DNA from: CAYMJK01 sp043101635
Lineage (GTDB): Bacteria; Planctomycetota; Phycisphaerae; Phycisphaerales; UBA1924
Assembly (NCBI GenBank): GCA_043101635.1
Contig: JBICIE010000285.1
Span: 1 to 21,848 of the forward strand
Direction of reading: 5' to 3'
DNA length: 21,848 nt
Positions 14,291 through 21,834 of the stretch are shown here, piece by piece (the first letter of the stretch is position 1; every line of letters begins with the position of its first letter). A program made the translations under genes and the position numbers. The notes under the pieces were generated by a model. That model was given only the letters and a program-made list of their open reading frames with translations, did not search any database and was not told where the DNA came from.

Positions 14291-17200
14291 CGTTCGGGCA
14301 GCTCACTCTTGGATCGATGGTGGTTGGCCCCATCGAGTTTGCCCGTCCCGAGTGGCTCTGGCTGGCTTTGATCGGTTGGGCGCTGTCGGTGTGGCTGGCG
14401 CGCCGCAGCCTTTCGGGCCTGGGGACCAATGCGCGGCGGGCGGCGCTGGTGGCCCGACTCATCGTGATCGGCGTGATTGTGGCCACGCTGGCCGAGCCGA
14501 GCATCCGGCGCGAGTCGAAGGACCTGGCGGTGACCATCGTCACCGATCGCAGCCGCTCGGTCCCGCTGGAGATCCAGGAGCAGGCCGACGCCTGGGTGGC
14601 CCAGGCGATCGCGGCCCACAAGCGCGAGGATGATCGCACCGGCATCGTGACGATCGCGGCCGACGCCTACGTGCAGCGGCTGCCCAGCGCCCGGCTCAAC
14701 CAGGTGGAGCAGACCTTCACCGGCGAGACCGATGAGACCGATCTGGCCGGCGGCGTGAACCTCGCCCTTGCCATGCGCCCGGACGATGCGGCGTACCGCG
14801 TCGCCATCATCTCCGATGGCAATGAGACGACCGGCAACCTGCTGCGCCAGGCCGAGCAGGCTCGGGCCCAGGGCGTGCCGATCGACGTGCTGATCCTCAA
14901 CTTCTCCCTGGAGCAGGAGACGATGGTCGAGGATGTCGTCGTCTCCAGCACCGCCCGCGTCGGCGAGACGATGAACGTCCGCATCGTGCTGCGGGCGACC
15001 GCCCCCGCCAGCGGGCGCGTGATGCTGCTGATCAACGGCGAGCCGTTCGATCTGGATCCGGACTCGCCGTCGCTGGGCTTCCCGGTCGAGCTCGAGGCGG
15101 GCGTCAACCCGCCGCTGACGCTGCCGATCCGCGTGCCGGAGGCCGGCGCCCTGCAGTTCCAGGCCGTCTTCGAGCCGGACGCCGGGCCGGACGGGCGGCC
15201 GATGGACACGCTGGCGGAGAACAACGTCGCCGAGGCGACGACGTTCGTCGCCGGCGAGGGCCGGGCCCTGATGCTCTACAGCGACTTTGCCGAGGCTCAG
15301 GCGCTGTATCAGGCGCTCACCGACGCCCGCGTCGAGGTGCGCGCCATCGAGCCGTCGGACTTCCCATCCTCGCTGACGGAATTGAACGCCTACGACGCGG
15401 TCATCCTCGTCAATCAGCCGGTGTGGAACCTCGAGGGTTCCGAGGACATGCTGCGCCAGTACATCCACGACACCGGCGGCGGGCTGGTGATGGTCGGCGG
15501 CGATCAGTCCTTCGGCGCCGGCGGGTGGATCGGTTCGCGCCTGGAGGACGCCCTGCCCATCCGGCTCGACCCGCCGCAGAAGCGGCAGATGCCCAAGGGC
15601 GCCCTGGCGCTGGTGATGCACTCGATCGAGATGCCCAGCGGCGTCGCGTGGGGCAAGAAGACGGCGCAGGCCGCGGTGGACACGCTGACGCGACTCGATC
15701 TTGCCGGCATCATCGAGTACGACTACCGCTCCGGCGGGTGCACGTGGGTGCATCCACTGGAGGAGGTCGGTGATCGCCGGTCGCTGTACGCGGCGATCGA
15801 CAACCTGACGTTCGGGGACATGCCGGACTTCACGCCCTCGCTGCAGCTTGCCCTCAACGGTCTGAGCCAGGCTGACGCCGCGGTCAAGCACGTGATCATG
15901 ATCTCCGATGGCGACCCGTCCATCCAGTACACGATCCTGCAGAGGTTTCGCCGGGCCCAGATCACGATCAGCACCGTCGGCGTGTTTCCGCACTCGCCGG
16001 GCGATCTCAATTCGCTCCAGCGGATCGCCCGGGACACCGGCGGCAACTTCTACCCGGTGACCAACCAGGGCCAGCTCGGCAACATCGTGCAGATCTTCAT
16101 CAAGGAAGCGCAGACAGTGAAGCGCCCGCTGATCTGGGAGGGCGAGCCGTTCGCGCCGGCGCTGAATCCGGGCTTTGCCGAGACGATGGGGGGCATCCGC
16201 TCCACGCCGCGCATCAGCGGGTACGTGGTCGCCGGCGAGCGCGAGGGGCTGAACCTGGTCACGATCCGGGGCAAGGAGAACGACCCGGTCATGGCCCAGT
16301 GGCAGTACGGCCTCGGGCGCGTGGTCACGTACACCAGCGACGCGGCGCCGAAGTGGAACGCCGAGTGGATGGGCTGGGGCTCGTACAACGCCTTCTGGGA
16401 GCAGCACGTGCGCTGGGCCATGCGCCCCAGCGGCAACGCCAATGTGCGCGTGGTGACGCAGAACGAGGGCGACAGGACGCGGGTGATCGTGGAGGCGACC
16501 GATCCGCAGGGGCGCCGGCTCAACTTCGCCAGCTTCGGCGGGCGGGTGGCGACCCCGGACGGCGAAGGCGCCGAGGTGGTGCTCAAGCAGACCGGACCGG
16601 GCCGCTACGAGGGCGGCTTCGAGAGCGGCGACCCCGGCTCGTACGTGCTCAACCTCAAGTACAAGGCGCCGAATCCCGATGGCGGCGAGCCGCTGGAGGG
16701 CTCGACCCAGGCGGCGGTCAATCGCCCCTTTGCCGACGAGTTCCGGGCCACGCAGGACAACGCGGCCCTGCTGCGCCAGGTGGCCGAGATGACCGGCGGG
16801 CGGGTGCTGGAGGTCGACCCGGCCGCGCCCGGCGCCGACCTCTGGCTGCACGAGGGCGTGGACAAGCCGGTGTCGCGCCGGCCGATCTGGCTGGTGGCGG
16901 CGTTGATCGCGCTGGGGCTGTTCCTGATGGATGTGGCCATCCGGCGCGTGCGCATCGATGTGGTCGCCATCGCCGCCACCTTCATGGGGGCGCTGCAGGC
17001 TCGCACCGAGACGGCCGGAACCCAGATCGACGCCCTGCGGGCGGCCCGCCAGAGCGCCCGCGAGCGCCTGACCAGGTCTGATCCGCAGGCCGGCGCCGCC
17101 AAGCTGCGCGAGGCGATGCGCCAGGCGGACACGGCCAGGGTCAAATTCGAAGCCAGCGCCGAGGACCTGCGCCGCAAGACCTCGGCGACCGACATCCTTG

Positions 17201-17343
17201 GTGATGAGCCCGGCGCCGGCCCGGCGCCGACGAAATCCGAGCCGCAGAAAGCCGCGCAGGCAGAAGAGGAAGAAGGCATGAGCCGTCTGCTCAAGGCCAA
17301 GCGCCGCGCCCAAGAAGATTATAAGGACAAGCCTGACTCCTGA
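14287..17343 (+). CDS. Large membrane-anchored VWA / amidotransferase-like protein, 1018 aa
   Basis: The start chosen is TTG 14287. It has GGAGG eight bases upstream (14274-14278) and overlaps the previous stop as TTGA; ATG 14317 is the alternative. Two N-terminal membrane segments (about 21-38 and 53-69) are followed by a VWA domain with MIDAS DRSRS (87-91) and IISDGNE (174-180). Next come a beta-sandwich, an amidotransferase/ThuA-like domain from GRALMLYSDF (about 325-430, including GGGLVMVGGDQSFG), a second VWA-like region ending HVIMISDGDPS, another beta-rich region and a C-terminal membrane helix (PIWLVAALIALGLFLMDVAI). A charged Ala/Glu/Lys tail faces the cytoplasm. It belongs to the Bat-like proteins that work with MoxR ATPases, whose gene follows 45 bases later. 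The last codons and the stop lie in a heptamer tract. Confidence 0.85.
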   Translation: MTFGQLTLGSMVVGPIEFARPEWLWLALIGWALSVWLARRSLSGLGTNARRAALVARLIVIGVIVATLAEPSIRRESKDLAVTIVTDRSRSVPLEIQEQADAWVAQAIAAHKREDDRTGIVTIAADAYVQRLPSARLNQVEQTFTGETDETDLAGGVNLALAMRPDDAAYRVAIISDGNETTGNLLRQAEQARAQGVPIDVLILNFSLEQETMVEDVVVSSTARVGETMNVRIVLRATAPASGRVMLLINGEPFDLDPDSPSLGFPVELEAGVNPPLTLPIRVPEAGALQFQAVFEPDAGPDGRPMDTLAENNVAEATTFVAGEGRALMLYSDFAEAQALYQALTDARVEVRAIEPSDFPSSLTELNAYDAVILVNQPVWNLEGSEDMLRQYIHDTGGGLVMVGGDQSFGAGGWIGSRLEDALPIRLDPPQKRQMPKGALALVMHSIEMPSGVAWGKKTAQAAVDTLTRLDLAGIIEYDYRSGGCTWVHPLEEVGDRRSLYAAIDNLTFGDMPDFTPSLQLALNGLSQADAAVKHVIMISDGDPSIQYTILQRFRRAQITISTVGVFPHSPGDLNSLQRIARDTGGNFYPVTNQGQLGNIVQIFIKEAQTVKRPLIWEGEPFAPALNPGFAETMGGIRSTPRISGYVVAGEREGLNLVTIRGKENDPVMAQWQYGLGRVVTYTSDAAPKWNAEWMGWGSYNAFWEQHVRWAMRPSGNANVRVVTQNEGDRTRVIVEATDPQGRRLNFASFGGRVATPDGEGAEVVLKQTGPGRYEGGFESGDPGSYVLNLKYKAPNPDGGEPLEGSTQAAVNRPFADEFRATQDNAALLRQVAEMTGGRVLEVDPAAPGADLWLHEGVDKPVSRRPIWLVAALIALGLFLMDVAIRRVRIDVVAIAATFMGALQARTETAGTQIDALRAARQSARERLTRSDPQAGAAKLREAMRQADTARVKFEASAEDLRRKTSATDILGDEPGAGPAPTKSEPQKAAQAEEEEGMSRLLKAKRRAQEDYKDKPDS

Positions 17344-17366
17344 TCCCGAACGTCAGAACCCTGAGA
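17332..17366 (-). repeat. Second GATCAGG-family heptamer tract, opposite orientation
   Basis: On the plus strand 17332-17338 is CCTGACT and 17339-17345 is CCTGATC, the reverse complements of AGTCAGG and GATCAGG, followed by three more degraded units. The stop codon of the VWA gene lies inside the second unit, so its last residues (PDS) are repeat-coded. Confidence 0.55.
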
Positions 17367-17388
17367 TACGAATCGCTGGAGCCCGTAC

Positions 17389-18432
<1,044 letters not shown>

Positions 18433-18439
18433 CGATCCG

Positions 18440-18913
18440 ATGATGCGCCCCGCCACGTTCATGGTCGCGGCTTCGACAGCGCTGGGCGCCTGCGCCGCCC
18501 CCGGGCCGCTCTCGCCGCTGCAGTCCGATCAGACCCTGCGTGAGAACCTGGCCGCGAACTTCGAGCCGGGCATGACCGGCGACGAAGTCAAGCAGCGCCT
18601 CGCCGAACTCGAGGCGCCGACGAACTTCCACTGGTGGTACCCGGCGACCGACGAGCGCGGGCGGGTGCTGCTGGTGCGCCACTTCAAGGGCGGCTTCTGG
18701 GTCGAGTCCGGCCACGACTGGGTCAACTGGCTGGACATCTCCTTCGTCTTCGATGCCGATGACCGGCTCGTGCGCACCGCGACCTTCCGCGACGAGCTGC
18801 GCTACTACGACGGCGAGCCGGTCGGCGCCCCCCGCCGCGAGCCGATGCGCTGGATCCACCGCTATCCCTCTCCGCCCCCGCCGCCAAAGGATCCGCTGGA
18901 GGGGACATCATGA
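18440..18913 (+). CDS. Putative lipoprotein with BamE/SmpA-like fold
   Basis: The 157-aa product starts with a short lipoprotein signal ending in LGAC (15-18), giving lipid-bearing C18. Residues about 40-115 contain NFEPGMTGDEVKQRLAELEAP, matching the 'L..GMT..EV...LG.P' opening of BamE/SmpA/OmlA-like domains. WLDISFVFDADDRLVRTATF would be the paired beta strands. The C-terminal region is Pro-rich. In proteobacteria BamE is part of the outer-membrane assembly machine; here, inside a MoxR/Bat operon, the same small fold may serve as a binding accessory. It follows moxR by seven bases and overlaps the micro-ORF at 18910 as ATGA. A clean GGAGGGG (18898-18904) near its 3' end is placed to serve a start codon at 18910, not this gene. 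Confidence 0.68.
   Translation: MMRPATFMVAASTALGACAAPGPLSPLQSDQTLRENLAANFEPGMTGDEVKQRLAELEAPTNFHWWYPATDERGRVLLVRHFKGGFWVESGHDWVNWLDISFVFDADDRLVRTATFRDELRYYDGEPVGAPRREPMRWIHRYPSPPPPPKDPLEGTS
18898..18904 (+). promoter_or_regulatory. Strong Shine-Dalgarno stranded from the DUF58 gene
   Basis: GGAGGGG ends five bases before ATG 18910 (seven bases from the GGAGG core), an ideal spacing. The ATG now opens only a 20-codon repeat-coded micro-ORF. The DUF58 start at 19458 has no Shine-Dalgarno. The simplest reading is that this site served DUF58 before the GxxExxY cassette was inserted. Confidence 0.6.
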
Positions 18914-18972
18914 AGCAGGCAGAACGCAGAGGGCGCAGAGGGAGCGCAGAGGGCGCAGAGGAGGATGTTTGA
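18910..18972 (+). CDS. 20-codon micro-ORF across the left repeat arm (possible coupling leader)
   Basis: From ATG 18910, overlapping the lipoprotein stop as ATGA, the frame reads MKQAERRGRRGSAEGAEEDV and stops at 18970-18972. That stop overlaps the TTG start of the GxxExxY gene as TTGA. The peptide is merely the CGCAGAG repeat translated and is unlikely to have a function of its own. Its value would be to carry ribosomes from the strong Shine-Dalgarno at 18898 into the next gene. Confidence 0.4.
   Translation: MKQAERRGRRGSAEGAEEDV
18923..18960 (+). repeat. Left 38-bp inverted repeat arm of the GxxExxY cassette (CGCAGAG units)
   Basis: Four CGCAGAG cores are spaced 9-11 bases apart. The arm pairs with 19406-19443 in inverted orientation at 36 of 38 positions; the two mismatches are adjacent (GG here, AA in the reverse complement of the other arm). 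Confidence 0.92.
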
Positions 18973-19454
18973 AGGGGCCGATTGGCAAGCCGGTGGAACT
19001 GCCGGATGCGCTGAACGAACTGAGTCGGCGCATCATTGGTTGTGCCATGGCTGTCCATCGCGAACTCGGCTACGGCCTGCTGGAACGGATCTACGAAGAT
19101 GCGCTCGCGTACGAGTTGACATCCAGCGGCCTGGCCGTGCAGCGACAGACGCCGATCATCGTCCGGTATCGAGACATCGAGATCGCGGGCCAACGTATCG
19201 ATTTGCTGGTCGAGGGGCTAATCGTCATCGAAGTGAAGGCGGTCGAAGCAGTGGCTGATGCGCATCTCGCACAACTCGTCAGCTACATCCGGGCTGGACG
19301 CTACCCGCTCGGACTGCTCGTCAACTTTCATACACTCCGTCTCAAGGACAGCATCTACCGTCGTGTTAACTCCGACGCGCTGGAGCCAAGAACCCAACAT
19401 CTCGACTCTGCGCCCTCTGCGCTCCCTCTGCGTTCTCTGCGTTCAAACTCCTGA
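18969..19454 (+). CDS. GxxExxY family protein (PDDEXK_3 nuclease-like fold)
   Basis: The product is 161 aa from TTG 18969, which overlaps the micro-ORF stop and follows an AGGAGG within the repeat arm; GTG 18993 is an alternative. The name motif is GLLERIY (36-42) in the context AMAVHRELGYGLLERIYEDAL. A nuclease-like core follows: D78 in RIDLLVEG, then IVIEVKAVE with E88 and K90, and Q102 in HLAQLVSYI, a D-ExK-Q order expected for PDDEXK folds. GLLVNF closes the domain. The last 25 residues (ALEPRTQHLDSAPSALPLRSLRSNS) extend into the right repeat arm and look like read-through rather than domain. The biochemical role of the family is not established. The stop lies three bases before the DUF58 ATG. 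Base composition is visibly less GC-rich than its neighbours. Confidence 0.87.
   Translation: MKGPIGKPVELPDALNELSRRIIGCAMAVHRELGYGLLERIYEDALAYELTSSGLAVQRQTPIIVRYRDIEIAGQRIDLLVEGLIVIEVKAVEAVADAHLAQLVSYIRAGRYPLGLLVNFHTLRLKDSIYRRVNSDALEPRTQHLDSAPSALPLRSLRSNS
19406..19443 (-). repeat. Right 38-bp inverted repeat arm of the GxxExxY cassette
   Basis: This is the reverse complement of the arm at 18923-18960, with two mismatches. It is translated as the C-terminal tail of the GxxExxY protein and ends fifteen bases before the DUF58 start. Confidence 0.92.
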
Positions 19455-19457
19455 CCC

Positions 19458-20387
19458 ATGCTCAAGACGACCGATCCAAAGCGACCGAAGACCATCGATG
19501 AGCTGCTGGATGCTGCGCTCATCGCCAAGGTGTCGCGCCTCGATTACGCATCGAAGAAGATCTTCGCCGGCAAGGTCCAGGGCGAGCGGCGCAGCAAGAA
19601 GCGGGGCGAGAGCGTCGAGTTTGCCGATCACCGGCCCTACGTCGTCGGCGATGACATCCGGCACATCGACTGGAACATCTACGGGCGGCTCGACCGGCTC
19701 TTTCTCAAGCTCTTCCTGGAGGAGGAGGACCTGTCGGTCCACATCATCCTCGACGCCTCCGGCTCCAGCGACTGCGGCACGCCCAACAAGTTCCTGTTCA
19801 TGCAGCGGGCTGCGATGGCGCTGGGGTACATCGGGCTGGTCAACATGAACCGGGTTGGCGCCACGGCGATCGGCGACATCGGCGGCGAGGGCGGCGTGTT
19901 CAGCGCCATCCGCGATCTGCGCGGGCGGCGGCGCGTGCACGATCTGGGGCGGTGGGTGCTGAGCCTGGAGCCCGGCGGCACGGCCAGCTTCACCGAGGCG
20001 TGCAAGCGGATCGCGCTGGCCCGGCGCGGCAAGGGCGTGATGATCGTCCTCAGCGACTTTTTCATCAAGGAGGGCTACGAGCAGGGCCTGCGCCTGCTCA
20101 AGGGGCGCGGCTACGACGTCTTCTGCATCCAGACGCTCAGCCCGCAGGAGATCGAGCCCGACATCGCCGGCGACCTGCGCCTGCGCGACATCGAAGATGG
20201 CGACTTCGCCGAGGTCACGATCAGCGCCCCGCTGCTGAAGCGGTACAAGGCCAACCTTCGCGCCTACAACGACCACCTCCGCGACTTCTGCGCCCGGCGC
20301 GAGATCGGCCTGATCACCGTCAAGAGCGACACGCCCATCGACACGCTGATCATGGACTACCTGCGGCGACGGGGGGTGCTGAGATGA
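19458..20387 (+). CDS. DUF58 domain protein (VWA-like, MoxR partner)
   Basis: The 309-aa product carries the DUF58 signature GESVEFADHRPYVVGDDIRHIDWNIYGR (50-77), followed by a VWA-like fold with MIDAS-type DASGS (99-103) in HIILDASGSSDCG. MIVLSDFFIKEG comes later in the fold. No signal peptide or membrane helix is present, so it is cytoplasmic. DUF58 proteins are almost always next to MoxR ATPases and BatA-type membrane VWA proteins, as here, and are thought to work as one complex. The ATG at 19458 has no Shine-Dalgarno; it lies three bases after the GxxExxY stop, so translation presumably depends on re-initiation. The stop overlaps the ATG of the micro-ORF at 20384 (ATGA). Confidence 0.93.
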   Translation: MLKTTDPKRPKTIDELLDAALIAKVSRLDYASKKIFAGKVQGERRSKKRGESVEFADHRPYVVGDDIRHIDWNIYGRLDRLFLKLFLEEEDLSVHIILDASGSSDCGTPNKFLFMQRAAMALGYIGLVNMNRVGATAIGDIGGEGGVFSAIRDLRGRRRVHDLGRWVLSLEPGGTASFTEACKRIALARRGKGVMIVLSDFFIKEGYEQGLRLLKGRGYDVFCIQTLSPQEIEPDIAGDLRLRDIEDGDFAEVTISAPLLKRYKANLRAYNDHLRDFCARREIGLITVKSDTPIDTLIMDYLRRRGVLR

Positions 20388-20509
20388 GAAATGGGCAAAT
20401 GGCAAAGTGGCAAATGGCAAAGAAGACGGGGATCGCCCAGCGGCGTCCGTATTTGCCATTTGCTGATTTGCGATTTGCCATTTCGGCTTCATCGGAGATG
20501 AAGCCGTGA
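20384..20509 (+). CDS. 41-codon micro-ORF across the GGCAAAT inverted repeat (possible coupling leader)
   Basis: ATG 20384 overlaps the DUF58 stop (ATGA). The frame stays open through both arms of the inverted repeat and the hairpin, and its stop (20507-20509) overlaps the GTG start of the BatA-like gene (GTGA). The peptide begins MRNGQMAKWQMAKKTG, plainly a translated repeat with no sign of a domain. It may only carry ribosomes to the next gene. Confidence 0.4.
   Translation: MRNGQMAKWQMAKKTGIAQRRPYLPFADLRFAISASSEMKP
20388..20484. repeat. Imperfect inverted repeat built of GGCAAAT heptamers
   Basis: The left arm (20388-20421) and right arm (20451-20484) each hold about four GGCAAAT-type units and a GAAATGG end. 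They pair in inverted orientation at about 29 of 34 positions with one extra base on the left. The arms enclose about 29 GC-rich bases. The AT-rich units contrast sharply with the surroundings. The size and hairpin form fit a MITE- or REP-like element. Confidence 0.8.
20485..20505 (+). promoter_or_regulatory. Perfect hairpin placed on the ribosome-binding site of the BatA-like gene
   Basis: GGCTTCATC (20485-20493) and GATGAAGCC (20497-20505) pair perfectly around the loop GGA. The start codon GTG follows at once at 20506. The likely Shine-Dalgarno, GGAG at 20494-20497, begins in the loop and enters the 3' stem. Folded, it would hinder initiation unless a ribosome arriving from the micro-ORF opens it. 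Confidence 0.6.
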
Positions 20510-21834
20510 CCTGGGGCGCCCCCCTCATCGCTGGCATCGCCGCGGCGATCGCCATTCCGTCGCTGCTGATCCTCTACTTCCTCAAGCTGCGCCGGCGCGA
20601 TGTCGAGATCTCCAGCACGCTGCTGTGGAAGAAGGCGATCGAGGACCTCCAGGCCAACGCGCCCTTCCAGAAGCTCCGGCGCAACATCCTGCTGCTGCTC
20701 CAACTCCTCGTGCTGGCCGCGGCGATCTTCGCCATCGCCCAGCCGCAGCTTCTGGGGGCGCCGGTCCCCGGCTCGCGCCACGTGATTCTGCTCGATCGTT
20801 CCGCCTCCATGCGAGCCCTTGATGGCCTCAACGCCAACGAAGAGCCGGGCGCCACGCGCCTTGAGCAGGCCAGGCGGGAGGCCCTCGCGCTCATCGAGTC
20901 GCTGTCTGCGCCCAGCGCGCTGCCCTGGCGCCAGCAGAAGGCCGATGAGGCGATGGTCGTCGCCTTCGGGGCCTCCGGCGAGGTGCTCCAGCCTTTCACG
21001 ACCGACAAGAGCCGCCTGCGGGCGGCGGTCGAATCGATCACGCCCACGGACGCTCCGAGCAGCATCACCGAGGCCATGCGCCTGGTGCGGGCCCAGGCGC
21101 CCTCGCGCAGCTTCGTCGATGACACCACCGGGCGCATCGTCGACCTGCCCCCCGGCTCGGTCGGCACGATCCACATCTTCTCAGACGGGCGCATCGAAGG
21201 CGCCGCCGAGGTCGACCTGCATCCGGATGACATCCTGCGCTACTACCGCACCGGCGCCCCCGAGACGCCCAACATCGCCATCACCGGCCTGCGGGCCGGG
21301 CGCGACCTCAAGGACCCCGACCAGCTCTCCATCTTCGTGGGCCTGCAGTCCACCGCTCGCCAGTCTCGCACGGTGGATGTCGAACTGCTCATCAACGGCG
21401 TCTCCACGGCTGTCCGCTCGGCGCTGCTCGACGCCGCCGAAATCCAGACCACCGTCACGGACGCCGACACCGTGGTCGAGACCCTGGCGCCGGCCACCGG
21501 CGGCGTGGTCTTCGAAACCCGCCGCCCCGAGGGCGCCTTCGTCACCGTCGCCCTGCGCCGGGCCGATGGCGCTGCCGAGCCGCTGGATGACCTGATCGTC
21601 GATGATGTCGCATGGATCGTTGCGCCGCCCGCCAAGCGGCTCGCCATCGCGCTGGTCATGCCGCCCGCCGGCAACCTGTTCCTGCGCGAGGCTGTCAGCG
21701 GGCTGCCCATCGCCAGCCTGCGCATCCTCACGCCCGATGAGTACGAGGCGCTGGCGGCCCGGGCCGAGACCGGCCAGTTCGACGTCATCATCTTCGACCG
21801 CTGGCTGCCGCAGGCGCCCGGCGGTCGAAGATGA
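20506..21834 (+). CDS. BatA-like VWA membrane protein, C-terminus missing
   Basis: Starting at GTG 20506, the protein opens with the BatA N-terminal domain: membrane segment (about 7-28), LLWKKAIEDLQANAPFQKLRRN (39-60) and second membrane segment (61-79). A periplasmic or cytoplasmic VWA domain follows with MIDAS DRSAS (97-101) and a TIHIFSDGRIEG strand. A beta-rich region then extends from about 260. Such proteins pair with MoxR and DUF58 proteins. The reading frame stops at 21832-21834, but that stop lies within the terminal foldback (21821-21848), which repeats 21774-21801 in reverse. Genuine coding sequence therefore ends by about 21820 (around WLPQAPG), and the protein is certainly longer in the organism. 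Confidence 0.88.
   Translation: MTWGAPLIAGIAAAIAIPSLLILYFLKLRRRDVEISSTLLWKKAIEDLQANAPFQKLRRNILLLLQLLVLAAAIFAIAQPQLLGAPVPGSRHVILLDRSASMRALDGLNANEEPGATRLEQARREALALIESLSAPSALPWRQQKADEAMVVAFGASGEVLQPFTTDKSRLRAAVESITPTDAPSSITEAMRLVRAQAPSRSFVDDTTGRIVDLPPGSVGTIHIFSDGRIEGAAEVDLHPDDILRYYRTGAPETPNIAITGLRAGRDLKDPDQLSIFVGLQSTARQSRTVDVELLINGVSTAVRSALLDAAEIQTTVTDADTVVETLAPATGGVVFETRRPEGAFVTVALRRADGAAEPLDDLIVDDVAWIVAPPAKRLAIALVMPPAGNLFLREAVSGLPIASLRILTPDEYEALAARAETGQFDVIIFDRWLPQAPGGRR

Larger units (their letters stand above)
18923..19443. mobile_element. Candidate 521-bp non-transposase cassette: inverted repeats flanking a GxxExxY gene
   Basis: Two near-perfect 38-bp inverted repeats enclose one gene and almost nothing else. 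The cassette interrupts the MoxR/DUF58 operon exactly at a gene junction and separates a Shine-Dalgarno from the gene it should serve. There is no transposase, and no convincing target-site duplication is visible at either edge. Mobility is inferred from architecture, not shown. Confidence 0.5.

Noticed and set aside
14041..17313. A 1090-residue open frame on the minus strand opposite the VWA gene
   Set aside because: It mirrors the codon positions of the plus-strand gene, is His/Arg/Gly/Ala-rich without domain pattern, and long antisense frames are expected at this GC content.
18753..18968. N-terminal extension of the GxxExxY gene to an ATG at 18753
   Set aside because: The extension is the lipoprotein gene read in another frame plus the repeat arm. 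The TTG at 18969 directly follows a ribosome-binding site and precedes the conserved domain.
18900..19470. Target-site duplication flanking the GxxExxY cassette
   Set aside because: Only trivial matches such as CATG near both ends were found, and too short to distinguish from chance.
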